A stretch of 33,135 nucleotides of DNA from an uncultured Lachnospiraceae bacterium. Its GTDB lineage: Bacteria > Bacillota > Clostridia > Lachnospirales > Lachnospiraceae. The notes under the pieces were generated by a model. The model worked only from the letters and a program-made list of their open reading frames with translations. It was not told the origin of the DNA and ran no database searches. The position numbers and the translations under genes were made by a program. Positions 15,090-23,699 of the stretch are shown one piece after another. The stretch lies in assembly GCA_910589105.1 (NCBI GenBank), contig CAJUST010000026.1, positions 1 to 33,135 on the forward strand, read 5' to 3'. Numbering within the stretch: the stretch's first letter is position 1; each line of letters begins with the position of its first letter.

Positions 15090-15821
15090 ATGCAGGCGTT
15101 TTCAATGACGGATATTGGAAGGCATCGGAAGATGAATCAGGATTATGTCTATATCTCACAGCGTCCAGTGGGAAATCTGCCGAATCTTTTTATTGTAGCA
15201 GATGGAATGGGCGGGCATAATGCCGGAGAATACGCATCGAGGCATACGGTGAATACAATCGTGTCTTCAGCAGCCATTTCAGCCCATACACAGCCCGCGG
15301 CAATACTGGGAGAGGCGATAAAGGCGGCAAATCAGGAATTAATCCGGCAGGCGGCGCTAGACAGGTCGATGTGGGGCATGGGGACGACTGTCGTGGCGGC
15401 TGTTGTTTTTGACGGCAGGCTTCATGTGGCAAATGTAGGGGACAGCCGTTTATATATAGTAAATGACAGAATCATACAGATTACAAAAGACCATTCTTAT
15501 GTAGAAGAAATGGTCCGGCGCGGAGAAATTGCCAGAGAAGATGCCAGAGAGCATCCGGATAAAAATATAATTACGAGGGCGGTAGGAGCCGTAGAAGGCA
15601 TAGAAGTCGACTTTTTTGAGGAAGATATTTTGTTTGGCGATGAGATACTTCTTTGTTCAGACGGATTGACGAATATGATAGAAGATGAACAGATTCGCCG
15701 GATTATAAAAGCGCAGGAAGATATTTCACAACAGGCGGATAAACTGATAGAAACTGCCAATGAAAATGGCGGGAAAGACAATATAACCGTAGTAATTATA
15801 GATCCGTTTTTTGAGGAATAA
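15090..15821 (+). CDS. stp: PP2C-family Ser/Thr protein phosphatase (Stp/PrpC)
   Basis: 243 residues from the ATG at 15090, preceded by CAGGTGG. An upstream GTG at 15030 lies inside the promoter and was rejected. The cytosolic enzyme removes phosphate from targets of the adjacent PASTA kinase using Mn ions. PP2C motifs are complete: GRHRKMNQD near the N terminus, VADGMGGHNAGEYAS, GMGTTVV, VANVGDSRLY, LCSDGLTNM and GGKDNITVVII with metal aspartates. The kinase starts 26 bases downstream, the usual Firmicutes arrangement, so both are made from one transcript. Confidence 0.93.
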   Translation: MQAFSMTDIGRHRKMNQDYVYISQRPVGNLPNLFIVADGMGGHNAGEYASRHTVNTIVSSAAISAHTQPAAILGEAIKAANQELIRQAALDRSMWGMGTTVVAAVVFDGRLHVANVGDSRLYIVNDRIIQITKDHSYVEEMVRRGEIAREDAREHPDKNIITRAVGAVEGIEVDFFEEDILFGDEILLCSDGLTNMIEDEQIRRIIKAQEDISQQADKLIETANENGGKDNITVVIIDPFFEE

Positions 15822-15847
15822 CTGAAAAGCTAGGAAAGGAGTAATTT

Positions 15848-17890
15848 ATGCCAACAGCAGGGACGTTTGTAGCAGACCGTTATGAAATTATAGGAAAGAT
15901 CGGTTCTGGCGGAATGTCAGATGTATATAAGGCAAGAGACCATATTTTAGGACGGAATGTTGCGATAAAAGTATTGAAGCAGGAATTTAGCGAAGACGTT
16001 AATTTTGTAATGAAGTTCCGCACGGAAGCGCAGTCAGCGGCTGGAATGGAGCATCCAAACATTGTCAACATCTATGACGTCGGCAGTGAATCCGGTATGC
16101 ACTATATCGTGATGGAATATGTGGAAGGCGTTACGTTAAAGACATATATTGAGAAAAAGGGACAGCTTACCTATAAGGAAGCAGTAAGCATTGCCATTCA
16201 GATTAGCAGGGGAATGGAGGCCGCGCACGCGAAAAACATTATACACCGTGACATTAAGCCTCAAAATATCCTGATTTCTACGGAAGGCAAGGCAAAAGTT
16301 ACGGATTTTGGGATAGCAAAAGCCGTTTCCAACAATACGATTAACGCTGATGTGATGGGCTCGGTGCATTATGCTTCCCCGGAACAGGCGCGCAATGGCT
16401 TTGTCGACAATAAAAGCGATATTTATTCGTTAGGAATTGTGATGTATGAAATGGTAACGGGCAGGGTGCCATTTGATGGAGAGACAACCGTTTCCATTGC
16501 AATCCAGCACTTACAGGAGGAAATGACTGCGCCAAGCGTTTATGCGCCGGAGCTTCCGGTCAGCTTAGAGAAAATTATAGTAAAGTGCACGCAGAAAAGC
16601 CCGGACCGCAGATACCATGACGTCAGCGGTCTGTTGGTTGATCTGAAACAAGTCCTTGTGCATCCGAATGAAGATTTTGTCAAAATTTCAGACGGAAGCC
16701 AGAGCAAGACGAAGATGATTGAGCCAAATGAAGTGAAAAAGATAAAAAATGCGCGGGCTATGCGGCAGGAAGAAACCCGTGTGAAAGAGCCGGAGCCGGA
16801 AGAAGATGAAGATGAGGAAGAAGAAGGGTTTTTAAATCCAAAATTGGAAAAAGCCGTAACGATTGGCGGGATTGTGGCCGCCGTCATAATTGTCGCCCTT
16901 ATTATTTATTTTGTAGGCAACGTCTTTGGCATTTTTAAAAGCGGACCCGATAAAATAAAAGACACGGAAACAGAAACCGAGACGGAAGAACAGTCCGTGA
17001 TCAATACCGAAAAAGAGAAAATGGAGCAGGTGAAAATGATTAAGATCACCGGCATGACGGTTGAGGAAGCAAGGGCGGAGCTAAAGAAAATCGGGCTTGG
17101 AATTTATGAGCGCGGCTCGCAGGCTTCCGAGCAATACGAAAAGGGGCAGATTATGTCGCAAGATGTAGAAGAAGGCGCGGAAGTGGACATTCATACGACG
17201 GTTAATGTCTATGTCAGCTCAGGCGCAGGGGAAATTAAGATCCCAAATATCGTAGGCTATGACAGCGAAGCGGCGATGAATATGCTTTCGGATCAGGGAT
17301 TTGTGCCGGATCGTAAGTATGAATACAGCGATTCTGTCGCTTCCGGAAAGGTAATATCCCAAAGCCCCGCCGGAGATTCGGCGGCGAAGAAAGGGGATAC
17401 GGTTACGCTTGTTGTCAGTCAGGGCAAAGAAGCGGTTTCGGTGCCGGACGTGTATAACCGCTCACAGGAAGAAGCGTCAAATATGATTGCGCAGGCAGGC
17501 CTTACGGTAACGAGCACAACTACGGAACACAGCGACACTATACCAAAAGGAAACGTCATTAACCAGAGCATTCCGGCCGGCAAATATGTTGACCGTGGAA
17601 CGGGCATTACGCTTGTAATCAGTTCTGGCAGTAATAAGACATATTATTACTGTAAAGCGACAATTTCCGCTCCCGAAAGCGACGAAGTCGTATCGGCTGA
17701 TATTCTGCTGGTTGGATCAAATGGCTCACAGATACAGAACTGGTCGGGCATAAAGATCTCTAGTTTCCCGTATTCCATTACGGCAAGCGATATTGAGAAT
17801 TGCGACAGTGGGACGATTAAAGTGACATGGCATTTAGCGGACGGAAGTTCAAGGGAACAGTCCGAAAACGTGATGTTCAGCAAACAGTAG
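15848..17890 (+). CDS. prkC: PASTA-domain Ser/Thr protein kinase (PrkC/StkP type)
   Basis: 680 residues. The cytosolic Hanks-type kinase is at about 11-272: glycine loop GSGGMSDVY (19-27), lysine K41, catalytic HRDIKPQN (133-140), DFG (153-155) and activation-loop GSVHYASPEQ. An acidic juxtamembrane stretch (313-326) precedes one membrane helix at about 337-363. Outside are three PASTA repeats at about 398-465, 466-533 and 534-601, which bind muropeptides or lipid II in relatives and couple wall state to growth, division and germination. A further C-terminal domain of about 75 residues (602-680) rich in beta-type sequence follows, as in some Clostridia kinases. GGAAAGGAG lies before the ATG. 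It is cotranscribed with the phosphatase and rsgA. Confidence 0.94.
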   Translation: MPTAGTFVADRYEIIGKIGSGGMSDVYKARDHILGRNVAIKVLKQEFSEDVNFVMKFRTEAQSAAGMEHPNIVNIYDVGSESGMHYIVMEYVEGVTLKTYIEKKGQLTYKEAVSIAIQISRGMEAAHAKNIIHRDIKPQNILISTEGKAKVTDFGIAKAVSNNTINADVMGSVHYASPEQARNGFVDNKSDIYSLGIVMYEMVTGRVPFDGETTVSIAIQHLQEEMTAPSVYAPELPVSLEKIIVKCTQKSPDRRYHDVSGLLVDLKQVLVHPNEDFVKISDGSQSKTKMIEPNEVKKIKNARAMRQEETRVKEPEPEEDEDEEEEGFLNPKLEKAVTIGGIVAAVIIVALIIYFVGNVFGIFKSGPDKIKDTETETETEEQSVINTEKEKMEQVKMIKITGMTVEEARAELKKIGLGIYERGSQASEQYEKGQIMSQDVEEGAEVDIHTTVNVYVSSGAGEIKIPNIVGYDSEAAMNMLSDQGFVPDRKYEYSDSVASGKVISQSPAGDSAAKKGDTVTLVVSQGKEAVSVPDVYNRSQEEASNMIAQAGLTVTSTTTEHSDTIPKGNVINQSIPAGKYVDRGTGITLVISSGSNKTYYYCKATISAPESDEVVSADILLVGSNGSQIQNWSGIKISSFPYSITASDIENCDSGTIKVTWHLADGSSREQSENVMFSKQ

Positions 17891-17898
17891 CGGCGGTT

Positions 17899-18792
17899 AT
17901 GAGAGGAAAAATTATAAAGGGGATTGCCGGATTTTATTATGTCCATACGGCACAATCCGGCGTCTACCAATGTAGGGCGAAAGGCATTTTCCGGAACCGG
18001 AAAATGAAGCCGTTAGTCGGCGATATAGTGGAAATTGACGTGTTGGACGAAACGGAAAAAGAGGGAAACGTCATAGAAATTGCGGCGCGTAAAAACGAAC
18101 TGATCCGTCCGTCCGTTGCAAATATCGATCAGGCGCTTTTGATATTTGCGGCGGCGCGCCCGAAGACGAATTTTAATTTGTTAGACCGTTTTTTGGCGCA
18201 AATGCGCTGCCAACAGATTCCGGCTGTGATTTGTTTTAATAAAACAGATCTAATCAGCGGAAGCGAACAGGAAGAATTGAAGTCCATGTACCGTGGCAGC
18301 GGCTCTCCCGTTTTGTTTACCAGTACGGTGAAAAAAACGGGATTAGATGAATTGCTTCAAATCTTGCAGGGAAAGACCAGCGCGGCGTCCGGCCCGTCCG
18401 GCGTTGGCAAATCTTCCATAGTCAACTTTTTACAAAAAGAAGTGCAAATGGAAACGGGGGAAATCAGCAGGAAAATCGGACGCGGGAAAAACACGACGAG
18501 GCATTCGCAGTTAATCCATATTGAAGGAGATGCGTATTTAATGGATACGCCGGGATTTGGCTCATTAGAGCTTTTAGGGCTTACGACAGCGAATTTGTGG
18601 AACTGCTATGAGGAATTTCTGCCATATGAGAAATCCTGCAGGTTTCAGGGATGCAGCCATGTCCATGAACCAGACTGTGGGATTAAGCAGGCTCTGGCCG
18701 AGGGGAAGATACACCCGAAACGATATGAAAGTTATGTAAATATCTATAAGGAACTAAAGGAATCTGAAAAAATGGAATGGAGGAAATTATGA
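17899..18792 (+). CDS. rsgA: Ribosome small-subunit-dependent GTPase A
   Basis: 297 residues from the ATG at 17899, eight bases after the kinase stop; an in-frame ATG at 17827 lies inside the kinase gene and was rejected. The ribosome binding site is weak (GGCGG), suggesting translation is coupled to the kinase gene. RsgA assists late 30S subunit maturation. The order of GTPase motifs is circularly permuted as expected: NKTD (G4) precedes GPSGVGKSS (G1) and DTPGF (G3). An N-terminal OB fold carries VGDIVEID. The C-terminal zinc site is seen as CRFQGCSHVHEPDC. The stop overlaps the rpe start by four bases (ATGA). Confidence 0.94.
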   Translation: MRGKIIKGIAGFYYVHTAQSGVYQCRAKGIFRNRKMKPLVGDIVEIDVLDETEKEGNVIEIAARKNELIRPSVANIDQALLIFAAARPKTNFNLLDRFLAQMRCQQIPAVICFNKTDLISGSEQEELKSMYRGSGSPVLFTSTVKKTGLDELLQILQGKTSAASGPSGVGKSSIVNFLQKEVQMETGEISRKIGRGKNTTRHSQLIHIEGDAYLMDTPGFGSLELLGLTTANLWNCYEEFLPYEKSCRFQGCSHVHEPDCGIKQALAEGKIHPKRYESYVNIYKELKESEKMEWRKL

Positions 18793-19442
18793 ATTGTTTG
18801 TCGCCTTCGGTGTTGTCCGCAGATTTTGCCGACTTAGGAAGCCAGATCGCATTGTTAGATGAGGCAGGCGCGCAGTATGTGCATATTGATGTGATGGACG
18901 GCATGTTTGTGCCCAGTATTTCGATGGGGCTTCCCGTGATCCGTTCGATACGCCCGGTCAGCGACCGGATATTTGACGTGCATTTGATGATTCAGGAGCC
19001 GGATCGCTACATTGATGAGTTTGCGGCCGCCGGAGCGGATATTTTAACAGTCCATGCGGAAGCCTGCGCGCACTTAGACCGTACCATTCAAAAAATTAAA
19101 GAAAAGGATATACTTGCAGGAGTGGCAATTAATCCGGCTACGCCGCTTTCGGCGCTGGATTATATTGTCAGTCAAGTGGACATGGTATTAATTATGACGG
19201 TGAACCCCGGTTTTGGCGGACAAAAATTAATTCCTTATACACTAGAAAAAATCAGGGATTTAAAGCAGATGCTTTCTAAGCGGAATTTAAAGACGGATAT
19301 AGAGGCGGACGGCGGAGTGACTTTAGAAAACGTCGGAAATGTGCTAGAGGCCGGGGCAAATGTGATTGTAGCGGGAAGCGCGGTTTTTTCCGGCGATGTG
19401 GCAGGGAATGCCAAAAAATTTCTGGAATTAATACAGGAGTAG
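18789..19442 (+). CDS. rpe: Ribulose-phosphate 3-epimerase
   Basis: 217 residues from the ATG at 18789, which follows GGAGG (18779-18783) and overlaps the rsgA stop. The TIM-barrel enzyme interconverts ribulose 5-phosphate and xylulose 5-phosphate in the pentose phosphate pathway. Signature elements: SPSVLSADFADLG, HIDVMDGMFVPS, DVHLMI, VHAEA, MTVNPGFGGQ, DGGV and the phosphate-binding AGSAVF. Co-transcription with rsgA and the kinase pair is common in Firmicutes. Confidence 0.95.
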   Translation: MNCLSPSVLSADFADLGSQIALLDEAGAQYVHIDVMDGMFVPSISMGLPVIRSIRPVSDRIFDVHLMIQEPDRYIDEFAAAGADILTVHAEACAHLDRTIQKIKEKDILAGVAINPATPLSALDYIVSQVDMVLIMTVNPGFGGQKLIPYTLEKIRDLKQMLSKRNLKTDIEADGGVTLENVGNVLEAGANVIVAGSAVFSGDVAGNAKKFLELIQE

Positions 19443-19451
19443 GAGAGAAAA

Positions 19452-20102
19452 ATGAAACGGGCAGTGATTGTGACGGGAGGCAGAATAGAACGGGAATTTT
19501 GCCTCGGATATTTCAAAGGGCAGTCCTTTGATTACTATATTGCAGCGGATAAAGGGCTGCAGTTTTTTTTTGAAAATAAGAGAAAGCCGGATCTAATCGT
19601 TGGGGATTTTGATTCCGCAGATCCAAAGGCGCTGCAATATTTTGAAGGGCAGGAGGGAATTGCTTGGATGCGGCTTATGCCGGAAAAAGACGATACCGAT
19701 ACGGAATGCGCCATTCGGCAGGCAATTACGCTGGGGATAGAAGAAATTCATATATTAGGCGGAACGGGAAGCCGATTGGATCATATGCTTGGGACAGTCG
19801 GGCTGCTTGGCATTGGCTTAAGGGAGCATGTGGAAATATTCCTTGTCGATTCCCGCAACCGTGTGCGTATGGTTGAGAAACAATGTCTCATTTCAAAGGA
19901 AGAACAGTATGGAGATTATGTTTCCCTGCTTCCGGTTACGAACAAAGTGACGGGGGTCACTTTGACCGGAATGAAGTATCCGCTCTCGGGCTACACCATG
20001 GAGCATTACAGCTCCTTGGGGATTAGCAATGAAATTGTGGGAGCCGCGGCGGAGATTACTTTGGAAGACGGCGCGCTTCTTGTGATTGAATCGCGGGATT
20101 AA
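19452..20102 (+). CDS. thiN: Thiamine pyrophosphokinase
   Basis: 216 residues. The enzyme makes thiamine pyrophosphate from thiamine and ATP. Family motifs are visible: AADKGLQFF, VGDFDSAD, KDDTDTE and GGTGSRLDHMLG, followed by the beta-rich C-terminal thiamine-binding domain. It starts nine bases after rpe with AGGAGAG upstream and is the last gene of the operon. No strong terminator hairpin follows immediately. Confidence 0.93.
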   Translation: MKRAVIVTGGRIEREFCLGYFKGQSFDYYIAADKGLQFFFENKRKPDLIVGDFDSADPKALQYFEGQEGIAWMRLMPEKDDTDTECAIRQAITLGIEEIHILGGTGSRLDHMLGTVGLLGIGLREHVEIFLVDSRNRVRMVEKQCLISKEEQYGDYVSLLPVTNKVTGVTLTGMKYPLSGYTMEHYSSLGISNEIVGAAAEITLEDGALLVIESRD

Positions 20103-20170
20103 GAAAAGGGGGATTGGTCTAAAAAGATAAAATTAAATTATCGTAATTAAGCTTTGATATGGATTTATAG

Positions 20171-20371
20171 ATATTAGTTGGACTGAATGCTTCTTCAGTG
20201 GAAGCATGGATTACAACTGAAAGAAAATTTTATGAAGTTTTTGATTCAACTGGCGCGTTCTTAGGATATTATAAAGTACACTATACTGTAAAAACAGAAG
20301 CAAAAGTGAACGGAAAAAGACAAGTGATTGACACTCAAAGAGGCAGTTACACAACTTTAACGGTAGGATAA
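20171..20371 (+). pseudogene. C-terminal remnant of a beta-rich protein
   Basis: An open frame of 66 codons ends at TAA 20369-20371 and begins after an in-frame TAG. It has no ATG; GTG at 20198 is the only plausible start and lacks a ribosome binding site. The product (…KFYEVFDSTGAFLGYYKV, then VHYTVKTEAKVNGK, ending RGSYTTLTVG) has alternating polar and aromatic residues typical of a real beta-sheet domain, so it is probably the tail of a degraded gene. I do not recognise the family. Confidence 0.4.
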
Positions 20372-20492
20372 ATAAACTTCCTCATTTTATTTTTGCTTTT
20401 TCTTGCTTTTTTGTAGTTTTATTGAAACGGACAGGAAGTAATCAAATGATATTATTTCTTTATCTTTCCTAAGCGCGTCTGTTTTTAATTGA

Positions 20493-20690
20493 TCCTTTGA
20501 AGCAAAGAAAGATGGAAGGATAAAATATAGACAGATTTGTTGGATTGTGTTAAATGCAATGGCTGGCAGTTTATTGTCATATGATACTTTTTGTCAGAAG
20601 GAAATGTTGCTTTTTGGCGCTGTTATCTTTTGGACCTTGTTTACCACAATAATAAACTGTATCATATTAATTAATAGTAACCTGCGTTAA
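20493..20690 (+). pseudogene. Short open frame with membrane-like segment, probably degraded
   Basis: 65 codons follow an in-frame TGA. Internal starts are GTG 20547 and ATG 20559 (43 residues), neither with a clear Shine-Dalgarno. The tail contains a hydrophobic helix (MLLFGAVIFWTLFTTIINC) and ends in NSNLR. A terminator hairpin begins only seven bases after the stop, which supports a former 3' gene end. It could be the end of a lost transporter or an expressed small membrane peptide. Confidence 0.35.
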
Positions 20691-20696
20691 GGTTTT

Positions 20697-20736
20697 AAAA
20701 AGCGTTTCGGATATTTTTATCTGAAATGCTTTTTTA
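20697..20736 (+). terminator. Intrinsic terminator
   Basis: AAAAAGCGTTTCGGATA (20697-20713) pairs with 20718-20734 with two G/T wobbles around a four-T loop, followed by T residues. It would stop + strand transcription coming from thiN and the remnant frames. Confidence 0.75.
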
Positions 20737-20904
20737 TTCCTGAATTAATTTCAAAATTTCAAGGGGTAAATCTTATATGGATCATATTCTGCATAATGAG
20801 AAATTGTATTCTATATTACTATTGGGCTGATAAGAGAATGTTTTTATCATCATATATATAGGAGAAAAACGTTCTTAAAAACCGAAAATATAAAAATCCT
20901 GCGA

Positions 20905-20933
20905 TTTACTTTTGCGTGTTGTTATGCTATACT
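20905..20933 (+). promoter_or_regulatory. Putative promoter reading into the 69-bp repeats
   Basis: TTTACT (20905-20910), a 17-base spacer and TATACT (20928-20933) preceded by TGC form an extended -10 promoter. The -10 box lies inside the first repeat unit. The second unit keeps TGC-like CGCTATAC but not a good -35. Confidence 0.5.
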
Positions 20934-21051
20934 ATCTTAGTCATTAAGGAGCGATTGAAACAGGGCTTTTTATTAGGAAATAGCGTGTTTTTACGCTATA
21001 CAGCCATAGTCATTAAGGAGCGATTGAAACAAGGCATTTCACTAGGAAAAA
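20914..21051 (+). repeat. Two tandem 69-bp units with perfectly conserved 24-nt core
   Basis: Units 20914-20982 and 20983-21051 align without gaps at about 80 percent identity. The core from TAGTCATTAAGG to ATTGAAAC (20938-20961 and 21007-21030) is identical. The period is 23 codons, and one frame stays open from 20862 through both units to TGA at 21052-21054, giving VIKERLKQG twice. It has no ATG. Alternatives are a duplicated small RNA, a degraded repeat array, or a small coding repeat. Confidence 0.65.
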
Positions 21052-21242
21052 GCTGAAAAAATCTGTCTGTTGGCATATCGGAAGATGAAAAATAGAATTA
21101 AATATAAAAATCAAGAAGTTCATACAAATGTTTAAAATCAGGCGTAAATTTAGAGCATAATCAAAGCTTTACAAGCCGGATTTTTATAAAACCATTTGAA
21201 ATTTATGCAGTAATCAGCGAAGTAAAAACATAGAGAAAGGCG

Positions 21243-21267
21243 GAAATCCTTGAATATAAAGGATTTC
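21243..21267 (+). promoter_or_regulatory. 5' UTR hairpin upstream of ychF
   Basis: GAAATCCTT (21243-21251) pairs perfectly with 21259-21267 around a seven-base loop, ending 19 bases before the ychF ATG. There is no T-run, so it is probably an mRNA structure near the ribosome binding site rather than a terminator. Confidence 0.5.
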
Positions 21268-21286
21268 TGGGTAGGTATAACAAGAT

Positions 21287-22387
21287 ATGAAACTAGGAAT
21301 CGTAGGTCTTCCAAATGTAGGAAAGAGCACGCTGTTTAATTCTTTGACAAAAGCAGGGGCGGAATCTGCGAATTATCCATTCTGCACGATTGATCCAAAC
21401 ATTGGGATTGTCGCTGTGCCGGACGAACGGCTAAAGCAGCTTGGGGATATGTACCATTCTAAAAAAGTCACGCCCGCAGTTATTGAATTTGTCGATATTG
21501 CAGGCCTTGTCAAAGGCGCAAGCAAAGGGGAAGGGTTAGGGAACCAGTTTCTTGCAAATATTCGGGAAGTGGATGCGATTGTGCATGTCGTCCGCTGTTT
21601 TATTGACGGCAATGTCGTGCATGTAGACGGAGCCGTCGACCCTGCGCGGGATATTGAAACGATCAATTTAGAACTCATTTTTTCTGACATAGAAATATTG
21701 GAGCGGAGAATTGCAAAGACGTCAAAAGGCGCGAGAATGGATAAAACGCTTGCGAAGGAATTATCTTTATTGGAACGTTTAAAGCAATTTTTAGAAGACG
21801 GCAAAATGGCAAGAATGTTCGACCTTTCCGACGATGAGGAGGAAAAGGAATGGTTTGCATCTTACAATCTTTTGACTGCAAAACCGGTGATTTACGCCGC
21901 AAACGTATCGGAAGACGATTTAGCAGATGACGGGGCATCCAATGAGTCCGTACAAAATGTGCGCGCATTGGCGGCCGGGGAAAATAGTGAGGCATTTGTC
22001 ATTTGCGCTCAGATTGAACAGGAAATTGCAGAGCTGGACGACGAGGAAAAGGCGATGTTTTTAGAAGATCTTGGATTAAAAGAATCCGGCCTTGAAAAAC
22101 TCATCAAAGCAAGTTACAGCCTGTTAGGATTAATCAGCTATCTTACCGCCGGCGAAGATGAAACGAGGGCATGGACAATCGTCAAAGGCACAAAGGCGCC
22201 TCAGGCGGCAGGCAAAATCCATACGGATTTTGAACGCGGGTTTATCCGCGCTGAAGTCGTCAATTATCAGGATTTGCTGGATTGTGGCAGCCTTGCCGCC
22301 GCCAAAGAAAAAGGCATTGTCGGACTGGAAGGAAAAGAATATGTCGTAAAAGACGGAGACGTTATGCTGTTCCGTTTTAACGTATAA
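21287..22387 (+). CDS. ychF: Redox-regulated ATPase/GTPase YchF
   Basis: 366 residues, the usual YchF length. This Obg-family P-loop protein prefers ATP, binds ribosomes and is tied to stress and translation quality control. The start LGIVGLPNVGKSTLFNSLTKAG (P-loop) is followed by NYPFCTIDPNIG, DIAGLVKGASKGEGLGNQFL (G3) and the coiled-coil stretch at about 130-190. The C-terminal TGS domain ends with the invariant-like AAGKIHTDFERGFIRAEV and KEYVVKDGDVMLFRFNV. The ribosome binding site is weak (GGTAGG) and a hairpin lies just upstream. Confidence 0.95.
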   Translation: MKLGIVGLPNVGKSTLFNSLTKAGAESANYPFCTIDPNIGIVAVPDERLKQLGDMYHSKKVTPAVIEFVDIAGLVKGASKGEGLGNQFLANIREVDAIVHVVRCFIDGNVVHVDGAVDPARDIETINLELIFSDIEILERRIAKTSKGARMDKTLAKELSLLERLKQFLEDGKMARMFDLSDDEEEKEWFASYNLLTAKPVIYAANVSEDDLADDGASNESVQNVRALAAGENSEAFVICAQIEQEIAELDDEEKAMFLEDLGLKESGLEKLIKASYSLLGLISYLTAGEDETRAWTIVKGTKAPQAAGKIHTDFERGFIRAEVVNYQDLLDCGSLAAAKEKGIVGLEGKEYVVKDGDVMLFRFNV

Positions 22388-22476
22388 AATTTGTCTATAG
22401 AGAACGCGCAAATGGTATCAGGAATAGGACGAAGATAAACCGAATAAACTAAAAGAAAAAAGCGCGAAGGTTTTTT

Positions 22477-22731
22477 ATGCGGTTGTGCGAATTACAGGAA
22501 AAGGAAGTTATTAACGCTTGTAACTGTAAATGTCTGGGAAATGTAGTGGATTTGGAGTTTGACGAATGTACAGGCTGTATACAGGCTTTAGTCGTTCCCG
22601 GCCCCTGCAAATTCTTTGGCATTTTCGGGCATGAATTTGAATTATGCATCCCATGGAAATGTATTGTCCGTATCGGGCCTGATATTATTCTGGTTGAAAT
22701 CAAAGAAGAAGATTGCAGAAGAAAGTTATAG
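22477..22731 (+). CDS. YlmC/YmxH family PRC-barrel sporulation protein
   Basis: 84 residues. The MRLCELQEKEVINACNCKCLGNV start and the PRC-barrel-like pattern (VVDLEFDECTGCIQALVVPGP…FGIFGHEFELCIPWKCIVRIGPDIILVE) match the YlmC/YmxH family found only in endospore formers. The precise role is unknown. GAAGG precedes the ATG. nrdR follows 11 bases downstream, so it heads an operon with nrdR, yqeG and rpiB. Confidence 0.88.
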   Translation: MRLCELQEKEVINACNCKCLGNVVDLEFDECTGCIQALVVPGPCKFFGIFGHEFELCIPWKCIVRIGPDIILVEIKEEDCRRKL

Positions 22732-22742
22732 GAGGAATTTAG

Positions 22743-23195
22743 ATGAAATGCCCATATTGCAGCAGCGACACGACGAGAGTGATTGATTCAAGGCCTGTCG
22801 ATGAGAATACTTCCATTCGCCGCAGGCGGCTGTGCGATGAATGTGGGAAGCGTTTTACTACATATGAAAAAGTTGAAACAATTCCCTTGATTGTAATCAA
22901 AAAAGACAATAACAGAGAACAGTATGACCGTTCAAAAATTGAAGCGGGCATTTTGCGGGCCTGCCACAAACGGCCGATTTCCGTAGAACAGATCGGCCAA
23001 TTAGTCGATGCGGTTGAAACCGAAGTGTTTAATCGGGAAGAAAAAGAAGTGAAAAGCGCGCAGATAGGGGAAATCGTAATGGACAAGCTAAAAGATATAG
23101 AGGCAGTCGCATACGTCAGGTTTGCATCGGTTTACCGGGAATTTAAAGACGTCAATACATTTATGAACGAGTTGAAAAAAATTTTAGATAATTAA
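22743..23195 (+). CDS. nrdR: Transcriptional repressor NrdR
   Basis: 150 residues. NrdR represses ribonucleotide reductase genes in response to ATP/dATP. The zinc ribbon is complete: CPYC at 3-6 and CDEC at 31-34, with SRPVDENTSIRRRRLC between. The ATP-cone follows from about residue 46 (PLIVIKKDNNREQYDRSKI…). AGGAGGAA lies just before the ATG. No ribonucleotide reductase gene is in the window. Confidence 0.95.
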   Translation: MKCPYCSSDTTRVIDSRPVDENTSIRRRRLCDECGKRFTTYEKVETIPLIVIKKDNNREQYDRSKIEAGILRACHKRPISVEQIGQLVDAVETEVFNREEKEVKSAQIGEIVMDKLKDIEAVAYVRFASVYREFKDVNTFMNELKKILDN

Positions 23196-23204
23196 GGAGT
23201 TTCT

Positions 23205-23699
23205 ATGAAGTGTATTTTGTATCCCGATGCATATTTTGCTTCCGCGTATCAGATTGATTTTGACAGCTTATACCAAAAAGGATGCCGGGGCGTGATTTTT
23301 GACATAGACAATACGCTGGTTCCGCATGGCGCGCCAGCAGATGAACGGGCATTGGCTTTGTTTACGCATTTAAAGGAACTTGGGATATGCTGTGTGCTGC
23401 TTTCAAACAACAAAGAGCCAAGGGTAAAAATGTTTGCCGAGAAAGCAGGCGTGCGTTATATTTTTAAGGCGAAAAAACCAATGCCGAAAAATTACCGTCA
23501 GGCGATGGCGCTTATGCAAACGGACTGTAACAGTACGGTATTCGTCGGCGATCAGATTTTTACGGATATTGCTGGAGCAAAGCTTGCGGGAATCCATTCA
23601 ATTTTAGTAGAGCCGATGGACCCGAAAGAGGAGATACAAATTGTCTTGAAACGGTATCTTGAAAAAATTGTGTTGTTTTTTTATAGGAGGAGCATATGA
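23205..23699 (+). CDS. yqeG: YqeG family HAD-IIIA phosphatase
   Basis: 164 residues. HAD motifs: nucleophile FDIDNTLVP (DxDNT), SNN as motif II, KPMPKNYRQA with the lysine, and VFVGDQIFTDIAGAKLAG as motif III/IV. YqeG proteins are putative phosphatidylglycerophosphate phosphatase relatives in Firmicutes. AAGGAG precedes the start, ten bases after nrdR. The end overlaps rpiB by four bases. Confidence 0.9.
   Translation: MKCILYPDAYFASAYQIDFDSLYQKGCRGVIFDIDNTLVPHGAPADERALALFTHLKELGICCVLLSNNKEPRVKMFAEKAGVRYIFKAKKPMPKNYRQAMALMQTDCNSTVFVGDQIFTDIAGAKLAGIHSILVEPMDPKEEIQIVLKRYLEKIVLFFYRRSI

Larger units (their letters stand above)
20103..21286. other. 1.2-kb gene-poor tract with remnants and repeats
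   Basis: No intact gene is recognised here, and the DNA is clearly more AT-rich than its neighbours. It holds a C-terminal protein remnant (20171-20371), a second short open frame (20493-20690) followed by a terminator (20697-20735), a 69-bp tandem repeat (20914-21051) and a 5' hairpin before ychF (21243-21267). This composition suggests decayed accessory DNA inserted between two housekeeping operons. Confidence 0.6.

Noticed and set aside
20938..21030. Possible CRISPR array (two copies ending in GATTGAAAC, 69-base period)
   Set aside because: The similarity continues through the would-be spacer, there are only two units, the perfect core is only 24 bases, and no cas gene is present. A tandem duplication explains it better.
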